Shown here one piece after another: positions 36,763 to 49,278 of a stretch of 64,000 nt of DNA. The notes under the pieces are model-generated. The model ran no database searches. It had not been told where the DNA came from and worked only from the letters and a program-made list of their open reading frames with translations. The first letter of the stretch is position 1, and each line of letters opens with the position of its first letter. This DNA is from Daucus carota subsp. sativus. Lineage: Eukaryota; Streptophyta; Magnoliopsida; Apiales; Apiaceae. The translations under genes were made by a program, and so were the position numbers. The stretch is taken from positions 1,203,131 through 1,267,130 of the forward strand of contig NC_030381.2 in the NCBI RefSeq assembly GCF_001625215.2. The letters are read 5' to 3'.

Positions 36763-38854
36763 GGACAAGGACGAAACAGAAACAAAGAATGAGATATTTA
36801 CAGATAAAGAAGAGTAGAATCCCGTGGAGCTTAGCAGGCCAAGTAAGATACAAAACAGAGAGGCAGTCAAGAAGATTGGTGTTGGCTAAACACTTTGCCC
36901 ATTTTTGTCTAACAGGTGGAATGCAAATAATAGATGCCAATTATCTCAATGTAATGGCCCTGCTTTATGAGGCGTGCATCCGCGTAACCAGAAATTTAAA
37001 TGATCAGAACATTTCAAAATGATATTATTTTACTGATTTTTTTTTTCAAAATTAGAGGGGGCTTTCACACAGAATTTCTAATATTTTTTAAAATATAAAA
37101 AAAGTAAAAAAATTAAATTATTTTATCGATTAAAATTTCCGGCTCAGTTAACCTCCCATCCCCGATCCGCTTGTCAAGTGGGTCATCGCTTGGAGTGTTG
37201 AAAGTATTATATTCTTCACGTACATGATGCATGCCCCACATAACACATGTTTATCAAACTGTTTGAAAAATTTGCTGGACTTTATCACCAGCAAGAGTTG
37301 TTGTCTGCATATGACTAGTGTATATTAATGTTGTCTGCACCGGGCTGAAATGATGAAATTGCTAAATCTAAGGAGGTAAAAGGGGAATACTCTACAAAAG
37401 ACTGAGATTGTAACTTTGTTTTTACAAATAAAGTCAAAAATTTCATGCAAAAAGAAGGTGACGAAATGACAGCAACAACTATAAAAAGGCGGGAAGGACG
37501 CTATTAGCTAGAGTCACTCTACGTGTAGTAAAACGCGTTCGTGTAAATGGTAAAATCAAGCCAACAACTACAGGATATTGTTGAAATCCTACACGCGTGT
37601 AATACAGACTGTGATGATATACCAAATCAAGTTTAGTCATTGTTTAGTAAAATGGTGTTATGTTAATGACATCTAAACTGGAATTATAGGAGGAGCATAT
37701 ATAATTGAAGAAAAATTTCAAATCTACCAACCCAACGGCGTAATAAGATCTACGGCTACAAAACAAAAAAACTTGCACATGCGTGTCAAATCAAACTATG
37801 ATAAAAAGGTTCGACTGGTCAAAGTGTAAAGATGTAGTGCATGAACAGCTAGGTGTACGTGATACAGAAAAGAAATCTATATCTTTGACGCTCGCCATAT
37901 CAGCCCCAAATTATATTTTCGCATGCATGCACATTACAAATGGCCACGTCATGCACATTACGCTTGCCACATCGGTGCAACTCCAACTAAAACACTTCGC
38001 ATCAATTATCACATTAGTTACAAATTTTATATACGCAATTATGTGCACTTAATACTATTTTTACAATAATAATATACCAATAATTAACTAAACAGAGAAA
38101 ATAGCAGGGTCGAAGAGACACACTGTGAAGTTCAGAACGTTGGCACGAAAGAGAGAGAGTCTAATCTGTCAAACAATGATATTGTGAATCCAATACAGAC
38201 ATGAGACAACAAGAGCATTTTACGGGCTTAGCTTACAGCTTAGTCATGGGCCACTAGGCCCATTATTACTTGGTCATTTTTATTTTCATCGTTTTACTTT
38301 CATCCTAATTTTTTGAGAAAATATGGAAAATAAGAAAGAGTAATGAATGCTCTGAATACTACCAAATATTTCATCATTCTATTTTCTTTCCTAAAACTCG
38401 CAGAACAAGAGAATTACTTTCACGACAAGTTTAAAAGCAAATAGAGTAAAAATGAGGTATTTGTGCGGGACAGCCTGTTCAAAGTTTAACATTTTACCCT
38501 CTTGAATTCTACATCAAAGGCCCGTCAATCATAAGCTAGATTCTCCTCCAAGATTACCCTATAATATATCACTTCTTAGATTACTCTGTGCTAGAATTAT
38601 TTTCTAAAAGAAAAATGTTTGGGGCATATAATTATGTACAAAAACATGTACATAATGACATGTGATGGATTCTAATTGGATGACCCCCTGCATTTACACC
38701 GATCACTCCAATTAAAACCCACCACATCACCTGCCACATCATTATCCTAGCACTACTCTTTTTAAAATATACTGTATAAATACATAAAATGAGAAAGAGA
38801 GTGAACTCTGCAACATAAGAACCTGCAAAATATTACTAATATTATCCTTCAAGA
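36763..38854. other. Upstream region of NPH3-like gene and intergenic
   Basis: The first few hundred bases should hold the minus-strand promoter and 5' UTR. No further gene is recognised. The frames at 36789-37022 and 37783-38052 have no family resemblance. Confidence 0.5.
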
Positions 38855-38862
38855 CAAGAGGC

Positions 38863-39549
38863 CAGGGGCGGATCCAGGATATAAAATCCACCGGGGCTAA
38901 AAATAATCATATATGCTTAACATATAAACTCAGAAATTAATAGTTTCAAAACTATCTATATAAACTATAATAATATTATGAAAGAAACATATCAACTTTT
39001 TAATATTAATTTTATTTAATAATCTCTTAAATTTGATGTTTTAGTTTAACAATACAAAACAAAAAATTTAATTTTATTTTAACAGACGTGACAAAAATAA
39101 GTTAAGGTCATTATTAAAAAAATCAGATTTAAATTAAAACTAAAGAAATAAGAAACACATAAATACTAAAAAAAAATTAACCATTACATAAAATATATAC
39201 ATTATAAATCTTGTCTAATTTCATTTAGATCTACAAAATTGTTTTGAGAGAGAGAAATGATTAATATATAATATAATAATTATTAATTTAAAGAAACAAT
39301 TACTATTACAAAACTATAAAATAAACTGGTATTTGAAATGAAAGTACAAGGAAGGAGGAACATACAAGAAGTATTGCACAGATATAAAACTGCACAAAGA
39401 GAAAGAGGAATGAAAGGAATTGGTCCTGGAATTTCATTCACCCGGGCTAAGTCAAGCTGTAACCAAAAATTAATGAAAATTTTGAAGTAGACATTACAGG
39501 TGCTGCCCGGGCTGACACCAACCGTAGCCCATGCTACGGTCCGCCCTTG
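38863..39549. mobile_element. hAT-type element, 687 bp
   Basis: Ends CAGGGGCGGATCC and, in reverse complement, CAAGGGCGGACC. The flanks are a perfect 8-bp duplication CAAGAGGC at 38855-38862 and 39550-39557. The interior is AT-rich with no transposase. The frame at 39283-39573 on minus runs out of it and is not a gene. Confidence 0.88.
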
Positions 39550-39557
39550 CAAGAGGC

Positions 39558-41345
39558 ACTGCAACATTATCAACTTATTTGTTTCCGCCTGATGCCCCCA
39601 TCCGGTTTAGCCATTTTTCTCCCCGAGGCAGGGCTGGAAATTAAATAACTGTGCGTGGGCAAAGTTGGCAACCAATGATGCTACAATGCCCACAGCGATT
39701 GCTATCCTCACACGGGACTCTTTCGATAGCAACGTTGAACTATACTACTTGATTTGCATGCACTCCAATTTGCGTACGTGGAATGATAAACAGATGGATG
39801 TGAAGCAATGCAGAGCAGAAGAGAATGAAATTCTTTTCTGAGTTGAGAAATGTAAGTTTCACTCAACAAGCTCATCAACAAACCCCGGCCCCCAACTCCA
39901 AGACCCACCAAATTTCCTGTCCCAGAATAGATATCACAACTCTCACAATATATATTACTCTACGCCATTTGTTTGCACCTTTTTTTTTACAAAGTCTGAA
40001 ACATGAAATCAATCAGACCATTGTTTTCTATGAATACCTAACTTTTATGACCGGATTTCTTAAACAAATCTAGTATCCCAAGTGTTGTGACTGTCCACTC
40101 ATTGACAACACTCCATAGAGGCGCCTAACTCACAATTATCTGTTGCATCTTCACCGATTCGGTTAAATTCTGTAAGAGCTTAAATCATCGGAAAGTTACT
40201 TTTTACAACAATTATGAATCATTTTCACTTTCAACCATTAATTGATATTGTAATATCATCAGCCCACCTAAACTGAACTAATAGAAAAACGACAACACAT
40301 AATTTTTAGGTTTACTTTATAAAAACAATACTGATTGATGCCAAATGCAAGCAAGTTGTCCGGCAGCCGCAGGCCCCCCCAGCCCGCCACTACACCAAAA
40401 GTATCGAGTAAAAAATGATGACTAGATTCCATGAATGTTTAGGTATATACATGAGTCCATGACCATTCTATGTTTAGGCATATTACCATGTTTCTTCTAT
40501 ATATAGTGCAAATCAGAAATTTGTTATTTTTATATAGATGAGCTGGGTTAATATTGGGCATACAATTATTTAATTTACACTGATCACATATTTATTTAAT
40601 TATTTATAAAATAATTCTTCTGAGTAATAAATCAAGTCCGAAATTTTTAGTTATAAAAACAAATTAAAATAAAATAAATATTTGAACTACATCTTAAATT
40701 GCATGTATCCAACTCATATAACTATAATCCGGGATGGAAGAAATATTTGATGCAAAACAGAGCAGGTTGATCTCGTCTTATTTCTGTTACCTGTCAACCT
40801 ACCGCTTACATTACATAGTTGGTGAGTCGGTTTCTTTGTTTTTTTTAATTCAAGTGGGTTACAACTTACACCCGTTACAGGGACCATACAAATTACAAAT
40901 AAGAGAGAAGGAGCGAAACTTTGATGTGAGTTGATGCATTCTGAGCAAGCAAATAATCTACTTATTTATCAACGATTTTTAACCCATCAAAGGTATATAT
41001 TAACACTATATTTTGTTATGTGAATGCATGCCTAGTCATCTCAGACTATCATTTTACTTTGCTCATTCTAGAATGTTGCGATTAAAAATCACTAGAAAAT
41101 GATTTCATCCGCATATTATAAGGCATGGACTGTAAGCAGAATAATTGATATTTAGACAGTGGCACAGTAGGTAAGGATTATTGATTACCTGCCAAACGAG
41201 CATCCCATGCACCCTCTCTTATACAAAAATCAAAGATATTGCTTTCATTAGCAAGTCTCCTTTTAATAACTAATCACATTCTAACATTTTTGTTCTAAAT
41301 CAAACTTCACTTTCAGATTCAACAACACAAGCATTTCAACTAAAG
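39558..41345. other. Intergenic; right end is promoter and 5' UTR of the first OMT
   Basis: No gene is recognised. The last 100-150 bases should be the promoter and leader of the gene starting at 41346 (a TATACAAA box-like motif is near 41221). Confidence 0.5.
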
Positions 41346-42967
41346 ATGTCGAAAGAAAATAAAGATGATTTCACAAGGGTCCTGCAGGTAAACGGTGGCA
41401 CGGTTCTTGGGATGGTTCTGAAAGCGGCTGCTGAGTTTAATTTATTCGAGATCATGGCCAAAGCTGCTGCTGTTGATGGAGCTTCTCCTTTTGGAGAGGA
41501 TGCTAAAATGTTGTCTACTGAAGATATTGTAGCTCATCTTTCTACGCAAAATCCTGCAGCTAAGGCCATGCTTGACCGAATTCTCCGCTTTCTGGCTGCT
41601 AATTCCTTCTTTAAACGGACAATCGTAGCTGGAGAAGATGGCAAAGAAAAGAGTTTGTATGGTCTTGAGAGTTTATGTAAATATTACATTCCTGATGAAG
41701 ATGGTGTTTCACTAGCTCCTTTGTTGCTTATGCTTCATGACAAAGTTATTATCGATTCTTGGTTTGTCTACTCCATCCCTCTGTCTTTCAAAGTTTTGCT
41801 TTTTCATGTAGTGATTACTGTTAGAATATAATACATATACATGCTCCCGTTAAATCCTTCTCTTAACACCTTAAGTTTGAGGAGAATTGGTCACTCAATA
41901 AATTACGCTAGTGCTTGAAGTGATTAAGACTTAAGAGCCTGTTTTGGCTCTGGCTTTAAGTCGGAGTTTAAAACTGTTTCTGACTTTAAGCTGAAAAAAT
42001 GTCAGTAAAATGTATTAATGCTTTCAGGTTCCGCTTGAAAGATGCACTTCTTGAGGGAGGAATTGCTTTCAACAAGGCTCATGATGGCATGCATGCATTT
42101 GAATACCCTGCAATAGATAGCAGATTCAATGACGTTTTCAATCAAGCCATGTATGGCCACACCACTATAATCATGAAGAAATTTCTTCAAGTTTACACTG
42201 GATTCGAAGAGGTCACAGAGATAGTAGATGTCGGTGGGGGAACAGGGGCAACACTAGCCAAAATCATATCCAAGTATCCTCGGATTAGGGGAATCAACTT
42301 CGATTTGCCTCATGTCATCAAAAATGCCCCTCCTTTAGCTGGTAATTCAAATACTTGCAGGATAGCAAAAGTCATGTTTCATAGATTATGAAGGAACGGG
42401 AGGAGAACACAAGAACAAGAATTAGGCTATTTTGTTGACATTAGAATATATTGAAACTAAATTAATTATGTGATGAAATGAAAATTTATGTACCTGCCTC
42501 ATTGTTTCTAGGTGTGGATCATGTCGGAGGAGATATGTTCGAAAGTGTCCCAAAAGGAGAGGTTATTTTTATGAAGGCAAGTCCTTATATACAAAATGTT
42601 ATAACCATGTCTTGAACATCAAACTGCTTAAATATCTTGGAACACATCGATCATGCAGTGGATACTTCATGATTGGAGCGATGAACACTGCTTAAAGCTT
42701 TTAAAGAATTGCTATAACGCCCTTCCAGAATCTGGGAAGGTGGTCATTGTAGAATCAGTCGTGCCGGAGTATACCAACGCAGGTTCTTCATCAGAATTAA
42801 GAAACACGTTGAGTGCTGATTTGATAATGTTGGCAATAAATCCCGGAGGAAAAGAGAGGAGTATAAAAGAATTTGAGGCATTGGCAAAAGAATCTGGATT
42901 TGCTGCTGTAGAGCTAATTTGCAGCGTCTCTGTTTATAATGTTCTGGAATTTCATAAGAAAGGGTAG
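41346..42967 (+). CDS. COMT-type O-methyltransferase 1 (tandem cluster)
   Basis: Exons 41346-41761, 42028-42341, 42512-42576 and 42659-42967 give 1,104 nt, 367 aa, the usual size of plant caffeate-type (class II, SAM-dependent) methyltransferases. The N-terminal dimerisation domain (residues about 8-105) is followed by the methyltransferase fold: glycine-rich SAM motif [13 protein letters not shown] (about 203-215), [19 protein letters not shown]. Catalytic residues are present: His269 in WILHDW, Glu297 in VIVESVVPE, Glu331 in GGKER. Intron 3 starts with GC (AAG then GCAAGT), not GT. The pocket motif reads INPGG, as in true COMTs, but the usual NQDK before the catalytic domain is LHDK. The substrate is not predictable; a phenolic, coumarin or phenylpropanoid is likely. 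Cytosolic, no targeting signal seen. Confidence 0.94.
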
Positions 42968-44235
42968 ATGACCACATCATTCTGGTGACAGAGAGTACTC
43001 TATGTTTTATGTTAAAGAACTTTGTTGAAGTTTCTTTAGCTTAATAAGCTCTTCGAATTTTGTGGCAAAAAATTTCCACAAACATATGATCTTTGATCTG
43101 TATTGTGGTAACTTCTCATTGAATAATGCAAGATACATTTAAGTAAATTTATTATTGAGTAGCAATACTTTTGTTGTATATTAGATCTTGTTTGGGTCTT
43201 CTCAGCTAATAGCTTATGATTTTAGATTGACTGTTTATTTAATACGGTATCAAAGCTCGTTTAGATTTGGTCTCGGGGTAATTATCTGTTATTCTGTCGC
43301 TCTTGTTGGATGCCACATTGTCACCATTAAGATTCCTGCACAGGTAGCAAGTTAGAGAAGCTTGAAGCGATCTGTTTAACACATGCTTTGGATACTATAA
43401 CATCAATGCATCTTTACTCATCATAGAGGGTTTTAAATATATATTATATAATTGTTTTCATTTACAAATCTGATTATGATAATTCTGTTACATGACATAA
43501 AGTGTGCAGATAAAAAACTAAGCAATAATTACCAGGTATAGATGCTTTTAGAAAAAATATTGACTGATGATCCCTACAAGCTAGCCATTTATATATTCTG
43601 AGTGCTAGACAATTGGCCACTATACAAAAAGTGAAGGAGTATAATGATTAAGGAGAGGTTTCATATTAGTATTAATAGTTCTCATTCTAACGCTAATCCA
43701 GATTAGTATTAATAGTTGTCATTTTGTTCTGGATAACTCTTGCATCTTGTATTTACATAGATTCTTCATTTCTTCTACATAGATCTTCCTTCCCCTGTGT
43801 TAACCAATACTTTTCACATCAACTTAGAATCATAAATAACTTTTTAACTATCACAATTCACAGATGTATGCCAGACTCTCTTAACACGATAACATCGAGA
43901 CAAGTTCTGAGTCATTGGTTTTGGGTTGCACATCTCTGGTTGCCGTCCTTGTCCTTGGTATCTAGATCATTCTAAAGCACAAGCGATAAATCATATTTTG
44001 GAGAATAATTGATATGGACAATGCTGCTAGGAATGTATGGTTAGTGCAATGCACAACACTTTCTCGACCATATCACTCTTATTATTTTCATATTTTTGTC
44101 CATAATTACAAGAGAGTAATCGTGTCTTTTAAATATATAATTAGGTGTCACTACATTCATAATTCGATCACGGCTTAGAAAAAAGATTACAAACATTTCA
44201 TATCAGAAGACTTGTTAAAGGCCAGTCAGCTAAGT
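42968..44235. other. Spacer between OMT1 and OMT2
   Basis: Holds the 3' UTR of OMT1, a 66-bp fragment of the NPH3-like gene at 43348-43413 and the promoter of OMT2. No other gene. Confidence 0.55.
43348..43413 (-). pseudogene. 66-bp fragment of the NPH3-like exon
   Basis: Gapless match to 35131-35196 of the NPH3-like gene, in the same orientation, with six mismatches by eye. Most are C to T or G to A changes. Homology stops abruptly on both sides. A non-functional captured or duplicated fragment. Confidence 0.85.
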
Positions 44236-45789
44236 ATGTCTCAAGAGGTAAAAGATGCCAATGAATTTACAATGGGACTGCAGTTATACAGTGGCACAAT
44301 TCTTGGAATGGTAATGAAAGCTGCTATTGAACTTGATCTGTTCGAGATCATAGCTAAGGCTTCTACCGCTAATGGTATATATCCTTTTGGAAAGGATGCT
44401 AAGAAAATGTCAAGTGATGATATTGCAGCTCAACTTCCTACTCAAAATCCTGCAGCTGCAGCAATGCTTGACAGAATCCTCCGATTTCTGGCTGCCAAGT
44501 CTGTTCTTAACTGGAGCACAGTAGCCACAGAAGATAGCAAAGAGAAGAGTGTCTATGGTCTAACAAGTGCATGCAAATATTACATTTCTGACGAGGATGG
44601 AGTTTCACTGGCTCCTATATTGATCATGCTTCATGACAAAGTTATCATTGACTCCTGGTTTGTCTAATCTCTTTCTTCTTTCGAATTAAAAGTATCAGAC
44701 TGGTTTGGCTAATCTACTTGTAATCTCCGCATAAACTGCTTCACCATGCCTTTAACGCTTAACCTCGATCAAGAAGACTCTACCAACTTATATGTTTGTT
44801 TAAAAGGCTTCAGTGAAATACCCTTTACCATGTTTTTAGGTATCACTTGAAAGATGCAGTGCTTGAGGGAGGAATTCCCTTTAACATGGCTCATAATGGC
44901 ATGCATGCATTTGAATACCCTGCAATAGACAGCAGAATCAGAGATGTTCTCATTCAAGCAATGTATAACCATACCACTCTCATCACAAAGAAGATGCTTA
45001 AAGTTTACACTGGATTCAAAGAGATTACAGAAATCGTAGACGTTGGTGGTGGAACAGGGGCAACGCTAGCAAAAATCATTTCTGAGTATCCCCTGATTAG
45101 GGGAATTAACTTGGATTTACCTCATGTCATCAAGGATGCCGCTCCTTTAGCTGGTAACTACATATGTGCACAATTAGCCAAGTATCTTATCAATATTGTG
45201 CTTGTTTGATTGATTATACCGAAACAAGAGGAAATTGCAATGAATTATCAAGATTTGTATTTGCTATGAAACTATCAGGCTATTTGGTTCACGTTTAAAT
45301 GTACTTGTGATGCTAGGTGTGAAGCATGTTAGTGGCGACATGTTCGAAAGTGTCCCAGAAGGAGAGGTCATCTTCATGAAGGTGAACACTTTTGCTATTT
45401 GAAAACATATCTTCTCTCTGTATCATACTGTACAGAACAAGAACTTTTCCTCACAGTTGGATGCTTGGGTTATGCAGTGGATACTTCATGATTGGAGCGA
45501 CGAACACTGCTTAAAAATTTTAAAGAATTGCTGCAACTCCCTTCCAGAATTGGGTAAGGTCATTATTGTGGAATCACTAGTGCCCGAATACTCAGACACG
45601 GATTCCTTGGCAAAATTGAACAATTTCTGTGACTCTGACATGATCATGTTGGCATCACACGCTGGAGGAAAAGAGAGAAGCTTGAAAGAATTCGAGGAAT
45701 TGGCAAAAAAATCTGGATTTGCAGGTGTCCAACTCATTTGCAGCGTGTATGTTTATAGTGTTCTGGAATTTTACAAGAAAGTTCAGTAG
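44236..45789 (+). CDS. COMT-type O-methyltransferase 2 (tandem cluster)
   Basis: Exons 44236-44657, 44840-45153, 45317-45381 and 45478-45789 give 1,113 nt, 370 aa. The start is ATG 44236 ([11 protein letters not shown]); the frame is open further up but without ATG. Exon lengths and intron positions equal those of its neighbours, so it arose by tandem duplication. The SAM motif [13 protein letters not shown] and catalytic His271, Glu299 and Glu333 are kept. The loop before the third Glu reads ASHAGGKE where OMT1 and OMT4 have NPGGKE, so the substrate-pocket Asn known from lignin COMT is replaced by His. All introns are GT-AG. Likely methylates a different phenolic substrate from OMT1/OMT4. 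Confidence 0.93.
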
Positions 45790-46450
45790 TTCAAATCATC
45801 AATCTTTTAACATTAAAATAATCTTAAAAGTATATATACCAAGATTGTTGGTGTGTTTTCAGATTGATAAGCTCTTTGGTGTATTTGATTAGCATTTTTA
45901 CTTGTAAACTTTTTCATAATATATTAATAAAGATCCATTGAAGTGGTATGGTCTGTTACTGAAACTGGTTTTCTGACTTAGAATCATCAATAGTGAAAAC
46001 CTACACGCATGCATGGAGTGGAAGTATGAACATAGACCTGCATTAGCCACAAGGAATAAATTTGTTAAATAAAAGAGACAGAAACAATGATGTTAGTTAG
46101 CTGGCCACATTGCATATTCTCACTAAATTTTCATAGGCGAAGCCTGCTGCAGTTGGCCGAGATGATTTTGGCTTAAAACTGACATGTGTAAATTAAGAAT
46201 GAGTAACTTATTACTTTAGATGATTTAAAAAGTAATTTTACTCCTCAACTTAATTTACTGATTTTAAGATTGAAGCTAAAGATACTAAACAAGCACATAA
46301 CAGATCATCGATAGCATAAAAAGAGGTTAAAGGAATCCCTCTGATACCAACAAACAGACATGAAAAGCAAGCAAAATGTTAAATTTTGGCAAGATACAAC
46401 ACCAATTTCTATAAGTTTAAGTATTTTCAATTGAGAAAGGGAAGTTAGCC
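45790..46450. other. Spacer between OMT2 and OMT3
   Basis: 3' UTR of OMT2 and promoter of OMT3. Nothing else recognised. Confidence 0.55.
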
Positions 46451-47899
46451 ATGATGTCAAATAAAGATGATGAAGAAACCGATGATTTTACAAGGGCACT
46501 ACAGCTGAATAGTGGGTCAATTCTTGGAATGGTGATGAAAGCTGCCATTGAGCTTCATTTGTTTGAGATCATGTCTAAAGCTGCTTCTGTAAATGGTACT
46601 TATCCTTTTGGCGATGATTCTAAAATGCTGTCCAGTGATGATATTGTAGCTCATCTTCCTACACAAAACCCAACAGCTCCAGCAATGCTTGACAGACTTC
46701 TCCGGTTTCTTGCTGCCAAGTCCATTCTTAAGACCCGAACCATAGTATCCCAAGTAGATGGCAAAGATAAGAGTTTGTATGGTCTAGCAAGTATATGTAA
46801 ATATTACATTTCCGATGAGGATGGGGTTTCATTAGCTCCCTCACTGGCTCTGCTTCATGACAAGACTATCGTAGATTCTTGGTTTGTCTAATATCTTTTT
46901 AATTTAAAAGTTTACATAAATGATCTGAAAATTTGCTTGATCTGTCAATCATCTTTGCGTGGAGTCCGAATAAAACAGTACTATTAATAGTTATTGTTAT
47001 CAATGTGTTCAGGTATCACTTGAAAGCTGCAGTGCTGGAGGGAGGAATTCCCTTTAACATGGCTCATGGCATGCATGTCTTTGAATACCCTGCAAATGAC
47101 CACCGATTCAATGAAGTTTTCAACGAAGGAATGTACAACCACACCACCATAATCATGAAGAAGATTCTAGAAGTTTACACTGGATTCGAACAACTCATTG
47201 AGATAGTAGATGTTGGTGGTGGAACAGGAGCAACACTAGCCAAAATCATATCCAAGTATCCCCATATTAGAGGAATCAACTTCGATTTGCCTCATGTCAT
47301 TAAAGATGCCTCTCCCTTAACTGGTAATTAAACATGTGAAGGCTAATTGAGTATTTAATGTTGTATTTGGTTGATTAATACTTATTTCAATTGTTCTAGG
47401 CGTGGAGCATGTTGAAGGAGATATGTTCATAAGAGTCCCGAAAGGAGAGGTTATCTTCATGAAGGTTCGGACACTTTTTATGCAGAAAGATTAACTTGAT
47501 TATCCATTTCTGAACATGCAAAATGTTATAATCATGTTTTAAACCAAAAACAGTTTTAGTAATTTAAATAATTGGGTTATCTTCATGTAGTGGATACTTC
47601 ATGATTGGAGCGACGATCACTGCTTGAAGCTTTTAAAGAATTGTTGTGGCGCCCTACCAGAATTTGGCAAGGTGATAACTGTAGAATCAGTGGTGAATGA
47701 GAACTCGGCCACAGGTTCTCTATCGGAATCAAATAATGTCCTAGATGCTGATATGTTAATGATGGCTTCAAGTTCTGGAGGAAAAGAAAGGAGTTTGAAA
47801 GAATTTGAGGCATTAGCAGTAGAATCTGGATTTGCTTCAGTAAAACTCATATGCAGTGCAACTATATATAGTGTTCTGGAATTTTATAAGAAAGTCTAG
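46451..47899 (+). CDS. COMT-type O-methyltransferase 3 (tandem cluster)
   Basis: Exons 46451-46881, 47013-47323, 47400-47464 and 47591-47899 give 1,116 nt, 371 aa. Two ATGs in a row open the frame ([13 protein letters not shown]). It is the most diverged member: one codon is missing in exon 2 (AHGMHVF where the others read AHDGMHAF), [11 protein letters not shown] replaces [11 protein letters not shown], and the loop before the third catalytic Glu reads ASSSGGKE, so the pocket Asn is Ser. His273, Glu301 and Glu335 and the SAM motif [13 protein letters not shown] remain, so it should be an active methyltransferase with altered specificity. All introns are GT-AG. The LARD element begins 269 bp after its stop. 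Confidence 0.93.
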
Positions 47900-48347
47900 T
47901 TCGTTTGGATCATTCTTGTACAATGTACTTAATACTTTATACATGTTTAGTAATTGAACATTTCTCAGAGTTTTTTTGATGTTGATGTACTTACACATGT
48001 TTAGTAATTGAATATTTTTCAGAGTTTTTTGAGGTTGATGAGCTCTTTGAAGCAGTTGTTTGGCATGTCTTCGTAAAAATAAATAAACTTTATCAGAATG
48101 ATGATCCTACCATGGACCTGTAAATCAAATCAAAGGCTTGCCCAGGTGACACAACCAGGTTAAAAAGTGTTGATAGAGGAATTTGGTAATCAACAAAGAT
48201 GAGGTTCACGGCCGGAATCAAGATCCGTGACGGTGGTTTTGGTCGCCGGAGAGTGGTGGTTGTTTGTTTTAGGGGGTGGCTGAGATTAGGGTTTTGAGTT
48301 GGTCTCACGTGCTCTCAACTCATGATCCCCCAATGTGCCTACGTACC

Positions 48348-48363
48348 CCTATATTTATAGGGG
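48348..48363 (-). promoter_or_regulatory. TATA-like core promoter candidate of the LARD LTR
   Basis: CCTATATTTATAGGGG, reading CTATAAATATAG on the minus strand, sits in the LTR. The second copy is at 52898-52913. Position and sequence fit a polymerase II TATA box, but no transcript evidence is available. Confidence 0.45.
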
Positions 48364-49070
48364 ATCAAGCCGTACGTAGTTCTATGGAACCAGGAGTCCT
48401 AGTTTGATCAGGACTAGGCCTCTTGGCAATAAGGTCGGAGATAGGCCGAAGGCCCATCTTGGAGAATCCTACTCCTGTTAGAATTAGTCTTGAGTATGAC
48501 TACCTCAGACTCCTAATCCAAATAGATCACGGATTCAACGATATCTCCACTACGAGAGATAGCATCTACCACGACTCTTATGGAGAAGTTATCTGGGGGA
48601 GCCATGACTAACCCCTCGAGGTGCAGGGACACGTCCTCACCTCTCGGTGAGGTCTTCATCTTCAAACAAGGTAGACAAGGAGCCAAATTACACGATCGTC
48701 TCAATCCCCCGATGAGGGCTAACTCACCAGAATACAGGATCCAGACATATGATCGGCCTTCGTGTTACCCCGGAGGGCCTTCAAGAGCCATGATCACCTC
48801 AAGCCCCCACACGAGGGTTAACTCGGCAGATAGCAGGATTGAGGATTGTAGATCATGCCCGGATGAGCCCGGGAACTATCAGATGAGCCTGATAACTACC
48901 AAATGAGCTTGGTAACTAGTCTTCATATCCCTCGGAAGAGTCGTCACGGAGACTCACTCATCCTCTTTCTTTCATCATGTATTTCATAACTATGCCTCTT
49001 CTGAGTCAAAGGACGCGCCCTGATAGGGAGGACGTGTCCTTCCCAATTCCCATCTTCATCCCTGTTTACT

Positions 49071-49278
49071 GGACAAGAGACCGCACCTCCCGGGCCATGT
49101 CTGGGGAGGGCGCGTCCTTCCCTTATCTTGTCTTCAATCCTCCTTACTGGACAAGAGACCGCACCTACCGGGCCATGTCTGGGGAGGGCGCGTCCTTCCC
49201 TTATCTTGCCTTCAATCCTCCTTACTGGACAAGAGACCGCACCTCCCGGGCCATGTCTGGGGAGGGCGCGTCCTCCCC
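49071..49278. repeat. 78-bp tandem repeat inside the LARD LTR
   Basis: Units starting GGACAAGAGACCGCACCT at 49071, 49149 and 49227, about 2.7 copies. The same array recurs in the other LTR at 53621-53828. Confidence 0.93.

Noticed and set aside
36701..36940. Hydrophobic minus frames upstream of the NPH3-like start
   Set aside because: They look like 5' leader read through. The short start at 36762 gives the usual family N-terminus.
39283..39573. 96-aa minus frame
   Set aside because: It covers the right end of the hAT element 38863-39549 and has no family match.
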